This document shows, one piece after another, positions 7,771 to 17,073 of a stretch of 64,000 nucleotides of DNA (position 1 is its first letter; each line of letters begins with the position of its first letter). The translations under genes and the position numbers were made by a program. This stretch comes from Jejuia sp049889775 (lineage in GTDB: Bacteria > Bacteroidota > Bacteroidia > Flavobacteriales > Flavobacteriaceae), in contig JBMHCT010000035.1 in assembly GCA_049889775.1 (NCBI GenBank), forward strand, positions 124,001-188,000, written 5' to 3'. Under the pieces are notes generated by a model. It saw only the letters and a program-made list of their open reading frames with translations, was not told where the DNA came from and did no database searches.

Positions 7771-7784
7771 AGTATTTATACTTA
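7769..7784. promoter_or_regulatory. Putative NarL-type operator upstream of nirB
   Basis: TAAGTATTTATACTTA is a perfect palindrome in 7-2-7 layout (TAAGTAT, TT, ATACTTA). It overlaps the -7 box by two bases, exactly as at the nitrate reductase promoter. Over the joint 22-bp block the two promoters differ at one base. Confidence 0.6.
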
Positions 7785-7819
7785 TTTTTTGATCTAAATT
7801 TTATAGAAATTTACGTAGT

Positions 7820-7837
7820 ATTGATATAATTATCAAT
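7820..7837. promoter_or_regulatory. Inverted repeat ATTGATA-N4-TATCAAT upstream of nirB
   Basis: Seven-base perfect arms flank TAAT in the nirB upstream region, about 75-92 bp before the start codon. It recalls FNR-type boxes, but the TTGAT/ATCAA spacing is 6 rather than 4. The binding protein is unknown. Confidence 0.35.
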
Positions 7838-7901
7838 TTCTCAAATTGCAATATCAATAATTATTTATTCAGAAATTTGGAGTAGTATTTTTACTAAAAA
7901 A

Positions 7902-10196
7902 TTAAACTTTTTCTACCGAAATACGTATACTCTTAGAAGCTGGCGTTTTTGCGGTATGCGCAAAACTATCCAGAGGCACAAGTACGTTTGTCTCAGGAAA
8001 GTATGTTGCGCAACAACGTTTTGGAATATTGTATCTCACCACTTTGAAATTATTGGCTTCTCTAGATGTTCCATTGTACTCTGATTTTAGATTTACAACA
8101 TCTTGCTCTTCTAAACCGCGTTCTTGCATGTCTTCGTGATTCATAAAAATAATACGTCGTTCGTTAAAAACGCCACGATAGCGATCATCAAGCCCATAAA
8201 TGGTTGTGTTGAATTGGTCGTGACTGCGAACCGTCATCATTACCAATTCATTATCTTTTAATTTCCAGTTTGGTAACTTATTAATTGTGAAATTTGCTTT
8301 ACCGGTTTTGGTTTTAAACCGACGTTCTCTTGCACCATTGGGCAAATAGAAACCACCTGGTTTTTGCAAACGGGTATTGTAATCTTTGAATCCATCAACA
8401 ACCTCTTCAATATCATCACGAACAAGATTATAATCTTCTTGATACTGTAACCAGTTTATTTTTGAACGGTCTTTTAACGTTGCATGCGCTATACCACAAA
8501 CCACTGCTACTTCACTCATTAATTTATCTGAACAAGGTTCAATAACCCCTTTTGTAGAGGATACAACTCCCATAGAATTTTCTACACTTTGCGTTTGCAC
8601 TCCTGTTTTTTGATAATCTTTCTCAGCACGACCTAAACATGGTAAAATTAGCGCCTCCTTTCCTGTAACCAAATGCGAACGATTTAATTTAGTACTAACA
8701 TGCACGGTTAAATTGCAATTAGCTAACGCTTGTGCAGAATAGGCCGTATCTGGAACCGCCGAAATAAAATTACCGCCTAAGCCAAAAAATACTTTTGCTT
8801 TTTTCTCATACATACCCTTGATAGCCTCAATAACCGAATATCCATGTGTATTCGTTGGTTTAAAACCGTATTTAGCTTCAATTTTATCCAAAAATGCTTG
8901 TGGTGCAGCTTCCCAAATACCAACGGTTCTGTCTCCTTGAACATTGGAATGGCCACGCACTGGACAGGTACCCGCTCCTTCTTTACCAATACTGCCTTTA
9001 AGCAATAATAGGTTAACCAACTCTCGAATGTTATCTACCGCATTTTCATGCTGCGTTAAGCCCATTGCCCAACAAATAATAATCTTTTGGTTATTTAAAA
9101 CCAAATCAAAAACATCTTCAAAAATTTCTTTTGAAATTCCTGAAGCTTGGAGACATTCATCGAAATTATAGGTTTTCAAATTCTTTATGAAGTCGTGATA
9201 TCCAGAAGTATAATCTTGAATGAATGCTTTATCAAAAACATGACCTTCGGCTTCTTCCTTTTCCAGAAGTTTTAAAAGTAAAGCTTTGAAAAAAGCCACA
9301 TCACCATTTATTGTAACAGGAACAAATACGTCTGCCAGTTTTGTTCCCCCCGTTAACATTTTAATAGGGTTTTGAGGATCGGTAAACTTCATTAATCCAG
9401 CCTCGGGCAATGGATTAATCGCCACAATTTTACCACCGTTTTTCTTTGTTTTTTCTAGAGCAGATAACATTCTAGGATGATTGGTTGCAGGGTTTTGCCC
9501 AACTACCATTATTAAATCTGCCTTATAAAAATCATCCAAAGTCACTGAGCCTTTGCCAATGCCCAAAGTCTGAGATAATGCAGCGCCACTGGCCTCGTGA
9601 CACATATTGGAACAGTCCGGTAAATTGGATGTACCAAATTCTCGAACGAATAGCTGGTACAAAAAAGCAGCTTCATTGGTGGTTCTTCCAGAAGTATAAA
9701 ATATCGCTTCGTCTGGATGCGCTAGCGCATTCAAATGCGCTCCTACTTTGGCAAATGCATCTTTCCAAGATATCGGTTGATAATGGGTAGCACCCTGAGC
9801 TAAATACATAGGTTCTGCCAAACGTCCTGATTTCCCAATTTCAAAATCAGATAATTCCGAAAGTTCATCAACTGAGTGGTTTGAAAAAAAATCTTTTCCA
9901 ATAGTGGTTTTCTGCGCTTCCTCTGCCATGGCTTTTAAACCATTTTCGCAATATTCCCCTAGAGAAGACCGGTCATCATCAGGATCTGGCCATGCGCAAC
10001 CTGGACAATCAAACCCACCTTTTTGATTAATGTTTTGCGTTATTTTTAGAATATTACTTGGTTGAATGTATTTAACAGCATGAGATGAGGCTGCCTTTAA
10101 CCCATCAAAACCAGCCGAATTCGTTGGTGGTGTTTTAACTTTTAAACGTTCAAATTTCTCAGGCGTTAATGCCTTTTCTACATCCTTTTTACTCAT
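7902..10196 (-). CDS. FdhF/YdeP family molybdopterin oxidoreductase
   Basis: The 764-residue protein resembles YdeP-type formate-dehydrogenase-like enzymes. It has an N-terminal KGGFDCPGCAWPDPDDD segment instead of the CxxCxxxC cluster motif, a molybdopterin domain (TSGRTTNEAAFLYQLFVREF, VGQNPATNHPRML, PVRGHSNVQGDRTVG) and a C-terminal MGD-binding domain (MMTVRSHDQFNTTIYG, NHEDMQERG). The substrate is not established for the family. There is no signal peptide. It lies 156 bp upstream of nirB on the same strand, with its own upstream palindrome (10236-10251), adding to the molybdenum enzymes clustered here. Confidence 0.88.
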   Translation of the reverse strand: MSKKDVEKALTPEKFERLKVKTPPTNSAGFDGLKAASSHAVKYIQPSNILKITQNINQKGGFDCPGCAWPDPDDDRSSLGEYCENGLKAMAEEAQKTTIGKDFFSNHSVDELSELSDFEIGKSGRLAEPMYLAQGATHYQPISWKDAFAKVGAHLNALAHPDEAIFYTSGRTTNEAAFLYQLFVREFGTSNLPDCSNMCHEASGAALSQTLGIGKGSVTLDDFYKADLIMVVGQNPATNHPRMLSALEKTKKNGGKIVAINPLPEAGLMKFTDPQNPIKMLTGGTKLADVFVPVTINGDVAFFKALLLKLLEKEEAEGHVFDKAFIQDYTSGYHDFIKNLKTYNFDECLQASGISKEIFEDVFDLVLNNQKIIICWAMGLTQHENAVDNIRELVNLLLLKGSIGKEGAGTCPVRGHSNVQGDRTVGIWEAAPQAFLDKIEAKYGFKPTNTHGYSVIEAIKGMYEKKAKVFFGLGGNFISAVPDTAYSAQALANCNLTVHVSTKLNRSHLVTGKEALILPCLGRAEKDYQKTGVQTQSVENSMGVVSSTKGVIEPCSDKLMSEVAVVCGIAHATLKDRSKINWLQYQEDYNLVRDDIEEVVDGFKDYNTRLQKPGGFYLPNGARERRFKTKTGKANFTINKLPNWKLKDNELVMMTVRSHDQFNTTIYGLDDRYRGVFNERRIIFMNHEDMQERGLEEQDVVNLKSEYNGTSREANNFKVVRYNIPKRCCATYFPETNVLVPLDSFAHTAKTPASKSIRISVEKV

Positions 10197-10235
10197 ATAC
10201 CAAAAAATGACTGCGCAAAATTAGCTTGTCGCACT

Positions 10236-10251
10236 ATGCTAAATTTAGCAT
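10236..10251. promoter_or_regulatory. Perfect 16-bp palindrome upstream of the YdeP-like gene
   Basis: ATGCTAAATTTAGCAT is perfectly self-complementary and lies 40 bp before the start codon. It is an operator candidate and is unrelated in sequence to the TAMGTA sites. The binding factor is unknown. Confidence 0.45.
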
Positions 10252-10342
10252 ATTACAACTAATTTATATTCTATATTGTCAATTTGATATATTTAAAACA
10301 GGAATATTTAGCGGCAACTTTATAAAAAGAAGGGTTTTTAAG

Positions 10343-11926
10343 CTAAATACTTTGTATGTACTTACTTAAGTTATCCTCTCTTTCTAAACCAATTTTCTTT
10401 CTAATACGATGTCTTGAAATATGAACACTTGTAATCGAAATATTTAACAATTTTGCCATTTCCTTACTGTCAAATCTTAACTTAATTAAAGCACAATGTT
10501 TATGCTCTGTAGGTGTCAAGTTAGGATGCTTTTCGCGCAAGCGCGTGTAAAAACCACTATTAACCTCAGTAAATCTAAGATTAAAGCGCTCCCACATATC
10601 CTTATTCCCTTTAACCACAACATCCTTAACAGACTTGTAACCTTGGGGAGACTCTTCTTTTAAAGTTTTTAGTAAAGTATCAATATGTTTATCTTTTTCT
10701 ATGATTTGTAATGCAGAAGCCGTTAACTCTTTGCTTTTAGTTTCTAATACGGCATTCACTTTTTCTCTTTCATAATCTGCTTTCATTGCCGCATCTTTTT
10801 GTTCTAGTTTTAATTTGCGCACCCTTGCTTTGTAATATAAAATTACGGCAAGCACTATAACCCCCAATAAAATTGAAGCTATTGTAAACACAAGGCGCGT
10901 TTGAATGGTTTCTTTTCGGGCAATAACGTTTTTTTGTTGATTAATACGCGTGTCCTTTTCTAGTATAGCTTCTTCATAACTGTTTTTTATCTCAAAAAGT
11001 TGACTATTATTCGCACTTCTTACGTTGAATAAACTATCCGCAATTTTATTAGACTCATTTAAATGAAAATATGCCTTTTTAAGTTGCCCTTTCTGTTTTA
11101 GTAACTCTGCAAGTTTCTTTGAAATATCAGATTTATAATCAATATGCTCCTTAACCTCTGCCATTTTATTCAAACTCTTTTCATAGAACAAAATAGCAGT
11201 ATCCAAATTCAGCAATTTTGAATACAAATCGCCTAAAAAGAAATATACCACTACCAAATAACTTGCATTTTCAATTTCGAATAAATCTCTAGATTCTAAT
11301 AGTAATACTTCAGCTTCCTGCAGCATTCCTGTTAATTGATAGATATTTCCTTTTTCCACTAAAACGTATGGATTACTTTTATCCTCTTTAAAAATCCACT
11401 TTTCTGCTATAGAGCAAGAGTCTATATAGACAAGGGCTTTATCGTATGCCTCTGCTTTTCTATATTGTACAGCTAAATTATAGTAGGCACTTGATAGACG
11501 ACTTAATTTTTTCTTTCCGCTATTATAAATCGACTTAGCATATTCAAGTGATAGGTGTTTATGTTTAATAGCCTCTTCATGCTTACCATAAATACCATAG
11601 AGCACGCCTAACTCATCATGAATTATTTTTAATTTGTTAATATTATTAATGGCTTCTGCCAAAAGCATTGCATCCCACAAATGTTGATAAGACATCGAGT
11701 ATAAGCCTTTGGTTTTATTCTTATCCGCCTCTTTAATATGGTATCGTATTAAAGCAATTGTATCTTTGTCCGCGGCATTTATGGGTGTATTTTGAGTAAT
11801 AGGAACAGTATTGGAATAGGAAATACTCTTCACTTCACTTGTAAAGTTAGTCTTAGCCAAAGAATTACACTTTAACACTACAACTAGTACCAAAAACAAA
11901 CTATACAAAAACGACCTTAACATCAT
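10343..11926 (-). CDS. Membrane-anchored TPR protein with C-terminal LuxR-type helix-turn-helix
   Basis: The 527-residue protein starts with a hydrophobic signal (SFLYSLFLVLVVVLKC), followed by tetratricopeptide-like repeats over about residues 55-310. It then has a membrane segment near residues 345-367 (LVFTIASILLGVIVLAVILYY), a coiled-coil stretch and a C-terminal helix-turn-helix (NLTPTEHKHCALIKLRF ... LNISITSVHISRHRIRKKIGL). This one-component architecture is common in Bacteroidota regulators, where the periplasmic TPR is linked to a cytoplasmic DNA-binding domain. Its signal and targets are unknown. It is transcribed towards the nitrate cluster and ends 146 bp before the YdeP-like gene. 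Confidence 0.8.
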   Translation of the reverse strand: MMLRSFLYSLFLVLVVVLKCNSLAKTNFTSEVKSISYSNTVPITQNTPINAADKDTIALIRYHIKEADKNKTKGLYSMSYQHLWDAMLLAEAINNINKLKIIHDELGVLYGIYGKHEEAIKHKHLSLEYAKSIYNSGKKKLSRLSSAYYNLAVQYRKAEAYDKALVYIDSCSIAEKWIFKEDKSNPYVLVEKGNIYQLTGMLQEAEVLLLESRDLFEIENASYLVVVYFFLGDLYSKLLNLDTAILFYEKSLNKMAEVKEHIDYKSDISKKLAELLKQKGQLKKAYFHLNESNKIADSLFNVRSANNSQLFEIKNSYEEAILEKDTRINQQKNVIARKETIQTRLVFTIASILLGVIVLAVILYYKARVRKLKLEQKDAAMKADYEREKVNAVLETKSKELTASALQIIEKDKHIDTLLKTLKEESPQGYKSVKDVVVKGNKDMWERFNLRFTEVNSGFYTRLREKHPNLTPTEHKHCALIKLRFDSKEMAKLLNISITSVHISRHRIRKKIGLEREDNLSKYIQSI

Positions 11927-12116
11927 ATAATAGTGCTATTAAAAAAGATTATTAAAAATACACATACTTTATATTATAAAACCTAGAATCTGATCAATTT
12001 TAGAAATAGTAAAGTAATTGTAAAGTTAATTCAAGATACAATTTATCCTAAAATATTAATTTTGATTATCTGAAATACACTTTTCAACAGACTTAAATAC
12101 ACTAAACGGACATAAA

Positions 12117-12986
12117 ATGAATAAACAAACTTTACAATTTATAATACTTCTTCTGCTTATAATTCCAAGCGTTTTAATCGCACAAGGCTGGGGGTATAAC
12201 AATAATAGAATTGCTTGTAGTGCAGATGGTAATGCCCAACCTGATTTAGAATATACTGGCAAATACAATTATGCCGACCCTGATGATTGGGGAGCCACTC
12301 CGGCAGCCTTAGCTATGTTGGCAAAAATGAAAATGCAGTCTAACCTAGTACACTTTTCGTATAATAATTTTATGCCCTCACCAGCTCATACTACTGTAAG
12401 AAATTATATGAAAGAAGGCGTTGATGGCTCTATAAAGCGTTGGAGTTATAAGAAGAAGTTGTTTTTTGACGTAGGTGTCAAAAAGAAAAAGGCACTTAAG
12501 CATTTGAAAAAAGAATTAGCAAAATCCACAGAAGAAGACCCGCTTTATTTTGTAAATATGGGACCTTCGGAGTTTTTATATCAAGCTGTTAAAATGGTTG
12601 TTGAAGACGGTAATATTGAGGCTCTATCTTATGTATATATTATTTCTCATAGCAACTACAACGATAACCATTTACGTCGTCCTGACCATCATACTATCGA
12701 TCAAGTTTTAGAGTTAAGTGGTAATAGAATGAAATTTAAAAGAATTAAGGATCAAAATAATAAACGCAACCCAAACGAAGGCTGGAGCTCTTTACATGAT
12801 TGGAGTGTTTGGGACTGGTTAAAAAACCATAAAAACCCTGATATAGCATGGATTTGGACTTGTATGAAAAAGCACAAAGAATTTAGGGCAGATATTTCGG
12901 ACGCTGGCATGGTGTATTATTTGCTTACAGGTGATGCGGACGGTAACCCCTCTAAATTTAAAGAATTTTTGGGTGGTGAAATTTAA
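12117..12986 (+). CDS. Secreted protein of unknown function with a nucleoside-hydrolase-like N-terminal motif
   Basis: The 289-residue protein begins with a clear signal peptide (LQFIILLLLIIPSVLIAQ, cleavage near residue 22). The mature start includes RIACSADGNAQPD and YADPDDWGATPAALAMLAK. The Asp-rich PDDWGATPAALA segment resembles the DxDxGxDDxxA start of nucleoside hydrolases and related periplasmic enzymes. Other conserved-looking parts are VYIISHSNYNDNH and ISDAGMVYYLLTGD. I do not know an established function. It stands alone on the plus strand between two minus-strand groups. Confidence 0.65.
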   Translation: MNKQTLQFIILLLLIIPSVLIAQGWGYNNNRIACSADGNAQPDLEYTGKYNYADPDDWGATPAALAMLAKMKMQSNLVHFSYNNFMPSPAHTTVRNYMKEGVDGSIKRWSYKKKLFFDVGVKKKKALKHLKKELAKSTEEDPLYFVNMGPSEFLYQAVKMVVEDGNIEALSYVYIISHSNYNDNHLRRPDHHTIDQVLELSGNRMKFKRIKDQNNKRNPNEGWSSLHDWSVWDWLKNHKNPDIAWIWTCMKKHKEFRADISDAGMVYYLLTGDADGNPSKFKEFLGGEI

Positions 12987-13112
12987 GAATCAATCCACAT
13001 TAAGTAAAAGGCCATAATCGCTTATTTTCTAAATCTTTGTGCTTCCAATATGAAGATGAAACAGGATTTAGAAAGGGTTAGGGTTGCAAATTTAATATTT
13101 TGAAATATAAAA

Positions 13113-13709
13113 TTACTTTTTCAACCTTTTATAGTCTTCCTTTGTATCAATATCCCAATTTTGAAAGTCAGGACTAAGTACCACCACTTGGTGGTTGTAT
13201 TTCTTTAATATAGCTTTCGCACCCTCATCACCTACAAGCCTTGATAATTCCTCAAAATATGATTTATCGAATAATGCAGGAACACCAAACCTATCTGAAT
13301 CATAGGCTGTGGCAATGATTTTACCCGTGTTCAAATTAAACGTCAATATCATTTCATTCAAATATGTACTTGTAACAAATGGTTGATCCGCCAAAACAAT
13401 TAAAAGACCTTCAACTTTATTTGAATCTAATACATATAGAACAGCTGAAGCAATAGACCTTCCCAAGCCTTTTTCCCATTCCTTATTAATTACTACTGAA
13501 ACATCGTCTGTGGTTATTTGCGAGGATATGGTATCATTATTCGCCCCAAGAACAACAATAACTTCTTTCGCGTTTGATTTTTTGGAATTTGTAATGGCAT
13601 GTTCCAGTAAAGATGTATTACCCCATTTTAAAACTTGTTTCGGGCTGCCCATTCTAGAGGAAGCACCAGCAGCAAGAATTGCTATAGCAATATTTGAAGT
13701 TGATGACAA
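13113..13709 (-). CDS. MobA/MocA-like molybdenum cofactor nucleotidyltransferase
   Basis: The 198-residue protein has the NTP-transferase signature AAGASSRMGSPKQVLKWG at about 13-30, the metal-binding LIVLADQPF near residue 105 and a C-terminal WDIDTKEDYKRL. The closest family is MocA, which transfers CMP to molybdopterin to make the cytosine dinucleotide used by xanthine-oxidase-type enzymes, rather than the GMP-transferring MobA. It is the last gene of a four-gene molybdenum hydroxylase cluster and starts 3 bp after the XdhC stop, so translation is probably coupled. Confidence 0.88.
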   Translation of the reverse strand: MSSTSNIAIAILAAGASSRMGSPKQVLKWGNTSLLEHAITNSKKSNAKEVIVVLGANNDTISSQITTDDVSVVINKEWEKGLGRSIASAVLYVLDSNKVEGLLIVLADQPFVTSTYLNEMILTFNLNTGKIIATAYDSDRFGVPALFDKSYFEELSRLVGDEGAKAILKKYNHQVVVLSPDFQNWDIDTKEDYKRLKK

Positions 13710-13712
13710 AAG

Positions 13713-14729
13713 TTATTGTTCGGAATGAATGCGTCCTACCTTTTCACTTAGTGCAATTGCTTTACGGTTTCTTGTAACCGCTAATATTTCAGAAACAATA
13801 GAAACGGCTATTTCTTGAGGTGTTTCTGAACCGATATCTAAGCCTGCTGGCCCATGAATACGTTCTAAGAACTCGTCAGAAATATCAGGACAATACTCAA
13901 TAAATTGAGATAACAAATCTTCTCGCCGTTTTGTTGGTCCTAAAAGGCCAATATAGTTTGGATTGGTATCTTTCAAAGCTACCAAATAACGTAAATCATA
14001 AGCAAAATTATGAGTCATTAGTACTATTGCGGTTTGGTTATCCATCAAGTCAGTATCTAAACCTTCTGGAGTTTTAGTAATAAAAGTAGTTGCGCCTTCA
14101 AAGTTATCAATTGATTTATGTTCTGAAATTCCAGCTACGATAGTAACTTCCCAACCTGTTAAAGCAGCGTATTTGCATAATTGTACCGCATCATGCTCAG
14201 CACCAATAATAACTAGTTTAAAACATGGTGGCATTTTTTGACGAAACTCTGAAATAGTAATCGCTTTTGAATCTCTATTGGAAACAGGGAAATTACTATT
14301 ACCTATTTTAACTTCAGATCCCAAACCCCCAAAAACACCTTCCTTCTTAATGTAGCATGAAATGACTTCAAAAGCATTTCTTTGCTCTAAACATTGAAAA
14401 AATGATGATTCAAAATTCAAATCTAAGTTTACTTCTTCTAAAAGGATATACAAAACACCCTCGCACCCTAAACGATAACGGCCATCGTAAGTCATCATTT
14501 TAGATTGCCCAGTTTGAAATACCGATTGCGCTTGCAACAACACCTCTTTTTCTACACAACCACCACTTACGGCTCCAATCATTTTGTTATTTCCTAGAAT
14601 AAGCATTCTTACTCCAGGTCTACGATAAGACGAGCCATCTAAGTCTACTACCGAAGCCAAAACAGATTTTAATCCGTTTGATTTGGCTTTTATAGCCTCT
14701 TGAATTATATGCTTAAATTCATGCGTCAT
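13713..14729 (-). CDS. XdhC/CoxI family molybdenum-cofactor maturation protein
   Basis: The 338-residue protein has the N-terminal XdhC_CoxI domain (SVLASVVDLDGSSYRRPGVRM, AVSGGCVEKEVL) and a C-terminal Rossmann domain (LVIIGAEHDAVQLCKYAALTGW; GLDIGSETPQEIAVSI). XdhC binds molybdenum cofactor, promotes its sulfuration and inserts it into the cognate hydroxylase. It lies between the large-subunit gene and the MocA-like gene with gaps of only 3 bp on each side. The target is therefore very likely the protein at 14733-16937. Confidence 0.9.
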   Translation of the reverse strand: MTHEFKHIIQEAIKAKSNGLKSVLASVVDLDGSSYRRPGVRMLILGNNKMIGAVSGGCVEKEVLLQAQSVFQTGQSKMMTYDGRYRLGCEGVLYILLEEVNLDLNFESSFFQCLEQRNAFEVISCYIKKEGVFGGLGSEVKIGNSNFPVSNRDSKAITISEFRQKMPPCFKLVIIGAEHDAVQLCKYAALTGWEVTIVAGISEHKSIDNFEGATTFITKTPEGLDTDLMDNQTAIVLMTHNFAYDLRYLVALKDTNPNYIGLLGPTKRREDLLSQFIEYCPDISDEFLERIHGPAGLDIGSETPQEIAVSIVSEILAVTRNRKAIALSEKVGRIHSEQ

Positions 14730-14732
14730 TAA

Positions 14733-16937
14733 CTACCCAACAATCGTTTTTTCCACATTCATATTGCTCGTGTAAGGCTGTTTGGTAAGTCGTCTACCTG
14801 TGGCTTTATAAATAGCATTTGCCACAGCGGCTCCAACAGGCGGCAATGTTGGTTCACCTAAACCAGTAGGATCAATATCACTTTCCACAAAATGAACATC
14901 AACTTTTGGTGTTTGAGCCATTCTGATTAATTGATATGTGTGAAAATTATTCGATTTAGGTACACCATTTTCAAAACCAAAATCAGAATACATGGCATGA
15001 CCTATACCGTCTAAAACTCCTCCCTTAGCTTGATTCATAGCTCCTAAAGGATTTACTAAAATACCGCAATCGATGGCGCAAGTTACCTTTTTAACTACAG
15101 GGATACCATTTTCCATAGCTACGTCTGCAATTTCAGCAACATGCGTGTTATGACAATAGTATACGGAAAGTCCTTGATAAATGCCTTCTGGAGCACTACC
15201 CCAGTTGGATTTTTCTACTGCCAATTTTAAAACACCTTGCAATCGCTCTGGACTATATTGAACTTTTGGTTCTGGGTTTTGTTTCACCTTATCTAATAAA
15301 TCCATATGCAGTTGTATACGATCAACCCCTAGTTCTTCGGCTAATTCATCAAAAAACGATTGTTCTGCACTTGCTAAAAAGTTAGTATAGGGCGCTCTCC
15401 AAGCACCTGTAGTAATGTTACTTTTGTAATTCGCGGTATCTACCTGATAATTCTCCAAGGCCCCAGCGGGAAAAAAATTGGGTATTAAACCGTACATATT
15501 TCCGTTTATAGCTGCCTCCTTTAAATGATACCCCGTTAGTTTACCATTCTTAATAGACGCTGCAATTTTATATTTTGTAGATGGCCTATATACACCCGTT
15601 GTCATATCATCTTCCCGAGTAGATATCATTTTAACTGGTTTTCCTATTTTATTCGAAATTTCAGCCGCTTCATACACAAAATCTCCATATAAACGTCTTC
15701 CAAAACCACCTCCCATTCTAGTCATTTCCACACTAATATCTTCTAAGTCTCTACCTAACATTTCAGATACTACTTTCGCCGCAGGTTCTGGGGTTTGCAC
15801 TGGCCCAATTAAGCGTACTTTCTCTGGTGTAACATCAGCAAAGAAATTCATGGGTTCCATAGTATTGTGTGGCAAGAACGGGGATTCATAAACCCTTTCA
15901 ACAATTTTATCTGCCTCCGCGAATGCTTGCTTAACATTACCATCCTTTCTTCGTGTATTGAATTTATTGCCGTTCAATAAGTCCATTAACACCTGATCAT
16001 GATATTCCGTACTTTCTAATTTAGAATCTTCTTTCCAAACAGCATTAATGGCCTTTTTACCTTTGATAGCGTCCCAAGTAGTCTTACCCAAAACAACCAC
16101 CTTATCGCTTTTACTAAGTTGGGCTGTCCAATTTGGGTTTTCATTTAAAATGGTTCTTGCTTTTTCGCCTATAGTTATTACGTCCACAACACCAGGCATT
16201 GCTTTGGCTTTAGAAGCGTCAAAAGATTCTAATACTTGTCCAAAAGCAGGTGGTCTCAAAACAGAGGCATACAACATGCCTTCTTCCTTGTAATCCATTC
16301 CAAATAGTGGTTTGCCAGTAGCAATTTTATCAATATCAACATTGCCTTTACCTTTTCCAATAATTTTAAAATCTTTCGGATCTTTGAGCACAACTTCCTC
16401 TGGCACCTCCAATAAAGCTGCTTCTGTAACCACATCACCATAACCCAAAGTTTCACCTTTGGCATTGGTAATAATACCTTCATTAACCTTGCATTCTGAT
16501 GCATCAACACCCCATTTTGCAGCTGCAGCATTTACCAACATTTGCTTTGCAGTAGCTCCCGTTTGCCGTAATGCCGTCCATCCATGACGAATAGATTGAC
16601 TACCTCCAGCTAATTGACGTGTATAATTTTTGGTGTCTAAAGGTGCTTGAACCACGTAAACATCATCCCATGCTACTTCAAGTTCTTCAGCTATAATCAT
16701 TGGCATAGAGGTTTTTACACCTTGCCCAATCTCAGGGTTTGGTGAAAAAATCGTTACCTTACCCTCAGGTGAAATTTTTATAAAGGCGTTAAAATCGTTA
16801 TAATTTAATTTACTTAAATCAATAGCTGGTTTTACATCAGGTTTGCACGCATTAAATAAGTTAAAACCAATAATCATCCCGCCACTGGCAAGTGCCGACG
16901 TTTTTAAAAAGGATCTTCTACTAAATGAATTTTTCAT
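14733..16937 (-). CDS. Tat-exported molybdenum hydroxylase large subunit (xanthine oxidase family, IorB-like)
   Basis: The 734-residue protein has a Tat signal with SRRSFLK at residues 6-12, followed by a hydrophobic stretch ending in FNAC, so it may be exported and lipid-anchored. Two aldehyde oxidase/xanthine dehydrogenase molybdopterin-binding regions follow, with motifs such as GGGFGRRLYGDF and a C-terminal GLGEPTLPPVGAAVANAI. The Glu of GEPTLPP is the expected catalytic base. It resembles isoquinoline 1-oxidoreductase/periplasmic aldehyde oxidoreductase large subunits. The substrate cannot be read from the sequence. It pairs with the 2Fe-2S subunit at 17074-17535. No FAD subunit is encoded nearby. 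Confidence 0.88.
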   Translation of the reverse strand: MKNSFSRRSFLKTSALASGGMIIGFNLFNACKPDVKPAIDLSKLNYNDFNAFIKISPEGKVTIFSPNPEIGQGVKTSMPMIIAEELEVAWDDVYVVQAPLDTKNYTRQLAGGSQSIRHGWTALRQTGATAKQMLVNAAAAKWGVDASECKVNEGIITNAKGETLGYGDVVTEAALLEVPEEVVLKDPKDFKIIGKGKGNVDIDKIATGKPLFGMDYKEEGMLYASVLRPPAFGQVLESFDASKAKAMPGVVDVITIGEKARTILNENPNWTAQLSKSDKVVVLGKTTWDAIKGKKAINAVWKEDSKLESTEYHDQVLMDLLNGNKFNTRRKDGNVKQAFAEADKIVERVYESPFLPHNTMEPMNFFADVTPEKVRLIGPVQTPEPAAKVVSEMLGRDLEDISVEMTRMGGGFGRRLYGDFVYEAAEISNKIGKPVKMISTREDDMTTGVYRPSTKYKIAASIKNGKLTGYHLKEAAINGNMYGLIPNFFPAGALENYQVDTANYKSNITTGAWRAPYTNFLASAEQSFFDELAEELGVDRIQLHMDLLDKVKQNPEPKVQYSPERLQGVLKLAVEKSNWGSAPEGIYQGLSVYYCHNTHVAEIADVAMENGIPVVKKVTCAIDCGILVNPLGAMNQAKGGVLDGIGHAMYSDFGFENGVPKSNNFHTYQLIRMAQTPKVDVHFVESDIDPTGLGEPTLPPVGAAVANAIYKATGRRLTKQPYTSNMNVEKTIVG

Positions 16938-17073
16938 CTGTTTAAAATTTTTTGGTTTTCTGAATGTCCAAAAAATTTGAATACATTCAGTAACTCACAC
17001 AAATTTTAATTATTTCTGTAAAATTTGAAACAATTATAATTTATGCTCGTTTCATCTTTTTATAATTTGGTTA

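Noticed and set aside
7820..7837. FNR box upstream of nirB
   Set aside because: The TTGAT and ATCAA half-sites are 6 bp apart instead of 4, so I list it only as an unassigned inverted repeat.
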